A stretch of 16,825 nucleotides of DNA from assembly GCA_014381105.1 (NCBI GenBank), contig JACMIO010000137.1, positions 1 to 16,825 of the forward strand, written 5' to 3'. Each line of letters opens with the position of its first letter. Position 1 is the stretch's first letter. Position numbers and translations under genes: made by a program. This document shows, piece after piece, positions 14,966-16,825 of the stretch. This stretch comes from a bacterium. GTDB lineage: Archaea; Thermoproteota; Nitrososphaeria; Nitrososphaerales; Nitrososphaeraceae. The notes beneath the pieces were generated by a model, which saw nothing but the letters and a program-made list of their open reading frames with translations, was not told where the DNA came from and did not search any database.

Positions 14966-16279
14966 TCAACTTTTGAATGATGTCAACTTCAACTGGCTAT
15001 CCCTATCTGAAAAATCAACAGTAGATTTTACCATTCTAAGTGTACTACTGTCCTTGGAATCTCTAACATAAATTACATAAATCAACGCATAACTTTTTCT
15101 GATTGTTTTTCTTATTACTCTACCAATCCTTTGTGCAATCTGATTGAAATTTGAACTATTTGAAATTATTATTGCTATTCTGACATCAGGTATGTCATAT
15201 CCAATTTCAAGGGTATGAACAGATAGCAATGGAAAGTATTCTTTTCCCCATTCTTCTAAAATTTTCTTTCTTTGAGCAATAGGTATCTTGTTGTGAATCG
15301 ATCTAGATGGTATTCCATATGACTCTAGTGTTTTCTCTATTTTCAATATTGAATCAATTGTTTCACTAAATATCATTATAGGTTCTGATGGATGTTTTCT
15401 AACTATATTTACGGCAGACAACATTTTGTTACTAGCCGAGCTGAGTAATTCTTTTCTTTTTCTGACGTTTGCAAACCAAAGTTTCGCTAAATTTGCATTA
15501 TATCCTCCTTTGAATAATAAGATTGAAATTTTTTTCGGATCATATGCCCCAAGTTTCCTTGAGAGAAATGATATCTTGTTGGTAGTCTCAATATAGATTG
15601 TTTTTTCAGATTCTGTAAAACTAACAGGGACAGAAACAATTTGCGGTTTGGCTAGTCTCCCGTCTGTGACTGCATCTTTAATCATATACTTCCTAACTGG
15701 TGGTAAAGCTTTAATTATTGTATTATACCTCGGATCATTCTCATTTATGGTAGCGGTTAATCCTAATACAGCTTTAGTTGGATCATTCTTTAATATATCC
15801 AATATTTTACTAAATTCTTTGGCTGACTCACTCAGCAGATGAATTTCATCAAGAATTAACATGTCGGAATCTTTCAGCAGTTGTAAATGATTTATGATAC
15901 TCTGATAAGTGCCTATAGTAATCTCTCTAATATCCTTCTTCTCTCCAAAAAATGTCCCAACGGATTCACTTGGCAAGCCATAGCCAACCAGACGATTTAC
16001 GTTCTGCTCAATAAGAACAATTCTTGGTACAAGAAACAAAATTCTAAATTCCTCCTTTGCATTACCCCCTCCTCCAGGTTTAGCAGGGGATGCAGCGTCT
16101 TTGGCTAATCTTATTTCCGCCAGCCTGCGTGCACATTCAAAAGCAATTTCAGTTTTTCCTGTGCCAGTACTATAGATTATTGAGCCTTTAAAATTATTAC
16201 TCAACCATGCATTGACTGCCTTTATTTGATCGTCCTGTAGTTCAAAAGGGAATTTCAGGTTTAGAATCGCAGTCAACAT
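14966..16279 (-). CDS. Second SF2 helicase, XPB/restriction-subunit-like, with Gly-rich insertion
   Basis: This 437-residue SF2 helicase has Walker A STGTGKT (37-43), LVPRIVLIEQN (83-93), DEIH (144-147), LTATINEND (174-182), IGYDIPDVRIAIII (359-372) and QRIGRVIRK (383-391). It resembles XPB and type III restriction helicase cores but lacks an N-terminal damage-recognition domain and any nuclease. The segment after LTAT reads INEND rather than the RED loop. A Gly/Ala/Pro/Lys segment at about residues 58-76 (ASPAKPGGGGNA), between Walker A and motif Ia, looks like a flexible insertion. The role is probably DNA or RNA remodelling, not otherwise known. The start is ATG 16279. It is convergent with the XPB-like gene. 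Confidence 0.88.
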   Translation of the reverse strand: MLTAILNLKFPFELQDDQIKAVNAWLSNNFKGSIIYSTGTGKTEIAFECARRLAEIRLAKDAASPAKPGGGGNAKEEFRILFLVPRIVLIEQNVNRLVGYGLPSESVGTFFGEKKDIREITIGTYQSIINHLQLLKDSDMLILDEIHLLSESAKEFSKILDILKNDPTKAVLGLTATINENDPRYNTIIKALPPVRKYMIKDAVTDGRLAKPQIVSVPVSFTESEKTIYIETTNKISFLSRKLGAYDPKKISILLFKGGYNANLAKLWFANVRKRKELLSSASNKMLSAVNIVRKHPSEPIMIFSETIDSILKIEKTLESYGIPSRSIHNKIPIAQRKKILEEWGKEYFPLLSVHTLEIGYDIPDVRIAIIISNSSNFNQIAQRIGRVIRKTIRKSYALIYVIYVRDSKDSSTLRMVKSTVDFSDRDSQLKLTSFKS

Positions 16280-16372
16280 TGTAAATTCGGATCTATCTTC
16301 TAAATTCTTTACTAAGACCTACAATTTTTTTGTAAAATACAATTAGAATTTCTACTCGCCAAAAAATTGGAA

Positions 16373-16382
16373 TTAAATATAT
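16373..16382 (+). promoter_or_regulatory. TATA box of the glutaredoxin-fold gene
   Basis: TTAAATATAT is centred about 24 nt before ATG 16401, with an A-rich BRE-like run upstream. It is close to the archaeal consensus and gives a leaderless or near-leaderless transcript. Confidence 0.6.
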
Positions 16383-16400
16383 CGATGGGTAATTGAGGAT

Positions 16401-16664
16401 ATGGTTATTCGCAAACCAGTACTACTAGTTGATGATACTGAGAATTCACGACTTGCAATAGAGCTTTTGGAAGATAATAATATTAAATTTGTTGAATACC
16501 ATGTAAGAAAATTTGAAGAAGATTGTTGCGTGGAACTACCAACCACTAGAGCTCCAGCATTATTTGCACCTGAAGGCATATTTAGGAATCTTGAAGGAAT
16601 TAAAGTATATCTAACTGTTGAAAAAAAGAATACATCTGAAACTAGTGAGAGTGCCTACTGGTAA
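16401..16664 (+). CDS. Glutaredoxin-fold protein lacking the CxxC motif (87 aa)
   Basis: The strand-helix-strand order and a probable cis-proline match a glutaredoxin fold: KPVLLV (strand), SRLAIELLEDN (helix), KFVEYHV (strand), then TTRAPALFAPEG with P52 in the cis-Pro position, and a helix NLEGIKVYL. The place where Grx has CPYC is VDDTENSR (10-17), with no cysteine, so thiol-disulfide chemistry at that site is not possible. Two adjacent cysteines (C42-C43) sit in the loop before the cis-Pro strand. A binding or scaffold role is more likely than reduction. Fold assignment is by pattern only. The gene has its own TATA box and is divergent from the helicase. Confidence 0.75.
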   Translation: MVIRKPVLLVDDTENSRLAIELLEDNNIKFVEYHVRKFEEDCCVELPTTRAPALFAPEGIFRNLEGIKVYLTVEKKNTSETSESAYW

Positions 16665-16682
16665 GAATCACACTACAACATA

Positions 16683-16825
16683 AAAGGGAGTAGGGGTGGT
16701 GGAGGAGTAGAATTCCAAGACGACAATGATTACGGGTTTGTCAAATTGAAAATCAATAGTAATACGCTTTCTGGGTAGTTTATTTCGACAGGTGGGAAGA
16801 TACTGGATACGTTTAGCCTGGTCAA
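16683..16825 (+). pseudogene. Broken C-terminal fragment resembling a secreted metallophosphoesterase
   Basis: Read on the plus strand, positions 16686 onward give GSRGGGGVEFQDDNDYGFV, then KLKINSNTLSG, a TAG at 16776-16778, and in the same frame FISTGGKILDTFSLV to the window edge. The pattern of a Gly-rich turn, a [DN]-x-YGF-(L/V) strand, LSG-x-F, and GG-x-(V/I)LD-F strongly recalls the C-terminal end of purple-acid-phosphatase or calcineurin-like phosphoesterases. The internal TAG and the lack of a start or catalytic domain (the gene at 16401 ends just before, in this same frame) show it is a remnant. The family call is from memory of the motif pattern. Confidence 0.5.

Noticed and set aside
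16685..16708. G-rich run (GGGAGTAGGGGTGGTGGAGG) as a G-quadruplex
   Set aside because: Only two G-tracts have three or more G; the run is explained by Gly codons of the gene remnant.
16776..16778. TAG inside the phosphoesterase-like frame read as pyrrolysine
   Set aside because: No pyrrolysine genes are visible, the lineage is not known to use it, and the upstream catalytic part is missing anyway.
16803..16825. TAGCCTGGTCAA at the right edge resembles the D-arm of a tRNA (Leu/Ser type)
   Set aside because: The base at position 8 would be A rather than U, the acceptor side cannot be checked, and the same bases read well as the end of a phosphoesterase-like protein.
16668..16825. Minus-strand frame open for 52 codons to the window edge
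   Set aside because: The plus-strand reading of the same bases matches a recognisable protein C-terminus; the minus translation resembles nothing, and its codon use is unlike the neighbours.

Overview
The window is AT-rich, gene-dense archaeal DNA. The gene set points to an ammonia-oxidising thaumarchaeon (Nitrososphaeria), possibly close to Nitrosocosmicus or Nitrososphaera: an AglB/STT3 oligosaccharyltransferase, deoxyhypusine synthase, a Hef-type helicase without nuclease domain, an archaeal XPB-like helicase, a family 4 Fe-S uracil-DNA glycosylase and a CheY-like receiver. The lineage is an inference from gene content and style, not from a marker gene. Many genes have TATA-like boxes about 25-30 nt before the start codon, and no clear Shine-Dalgarno sites were seen, so mostly leaderless transcripts are likely. 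Five genes appear to start with TTG and one with GTG.

Layout. Positions 1-149 hold the start of a secreted protein on the minus strand. A small unknown gene (413-760) and a roughly 390-base gap follow. A small conserved-looking gene and the Hef-like helicase (1153-3713) form a probable plus-strand operon. Positions 3772-5386 carry a radical SAM enzyme and a pentapeptide-repeat protein on the minus strand, the latter divergent from a single-domain response regulator (5470-5889) across a palindrome-rich promoter region. An unknown minus-strand gene (5944-6420) is divergent from deoxyhypusine synthase (6580-7536). That gene converges on a 916-residue AglB protein (7566-10316) which carries a complete cyclophilin domain at its C-terminus.

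Positions 10479-10547 encode a 22-residue Lys/Ser/Ala peptide with its own TATA box. A metallo-beta-lactamase-fold hydrolase and a PIN-domain nuclease follow (10609-11689, minus). An SRPBCC protein, the uracil-DNA glycosylase, a hydrophilic small protein and two convergent SF2 helicases fill 11894-16279. A glutaredoxin-fold protein without its CxxC (16401-16664) and a broken C-terminal fragment resembling a metallophosphoesterase end the window.

How the genes fit together. Genome maintenance dominates: three SF2 helicases and a uracil-DNA glycosylase. Translation and RNA processing are represented by hypusination of aIF5A and a PIN nuclease. Surface protein maturation is represented by the AglB-cyclophilin fusion. 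That fusion is the most notable feature: it would tether a prolyl isomerase to the N-glycosylation enzyme on the outer face of the membrane. Several very small ORFs and perfect palindromes in promoter regions are the other points worth following up. No CRISPR array, insertion sequence or complete RNA gene was seen.
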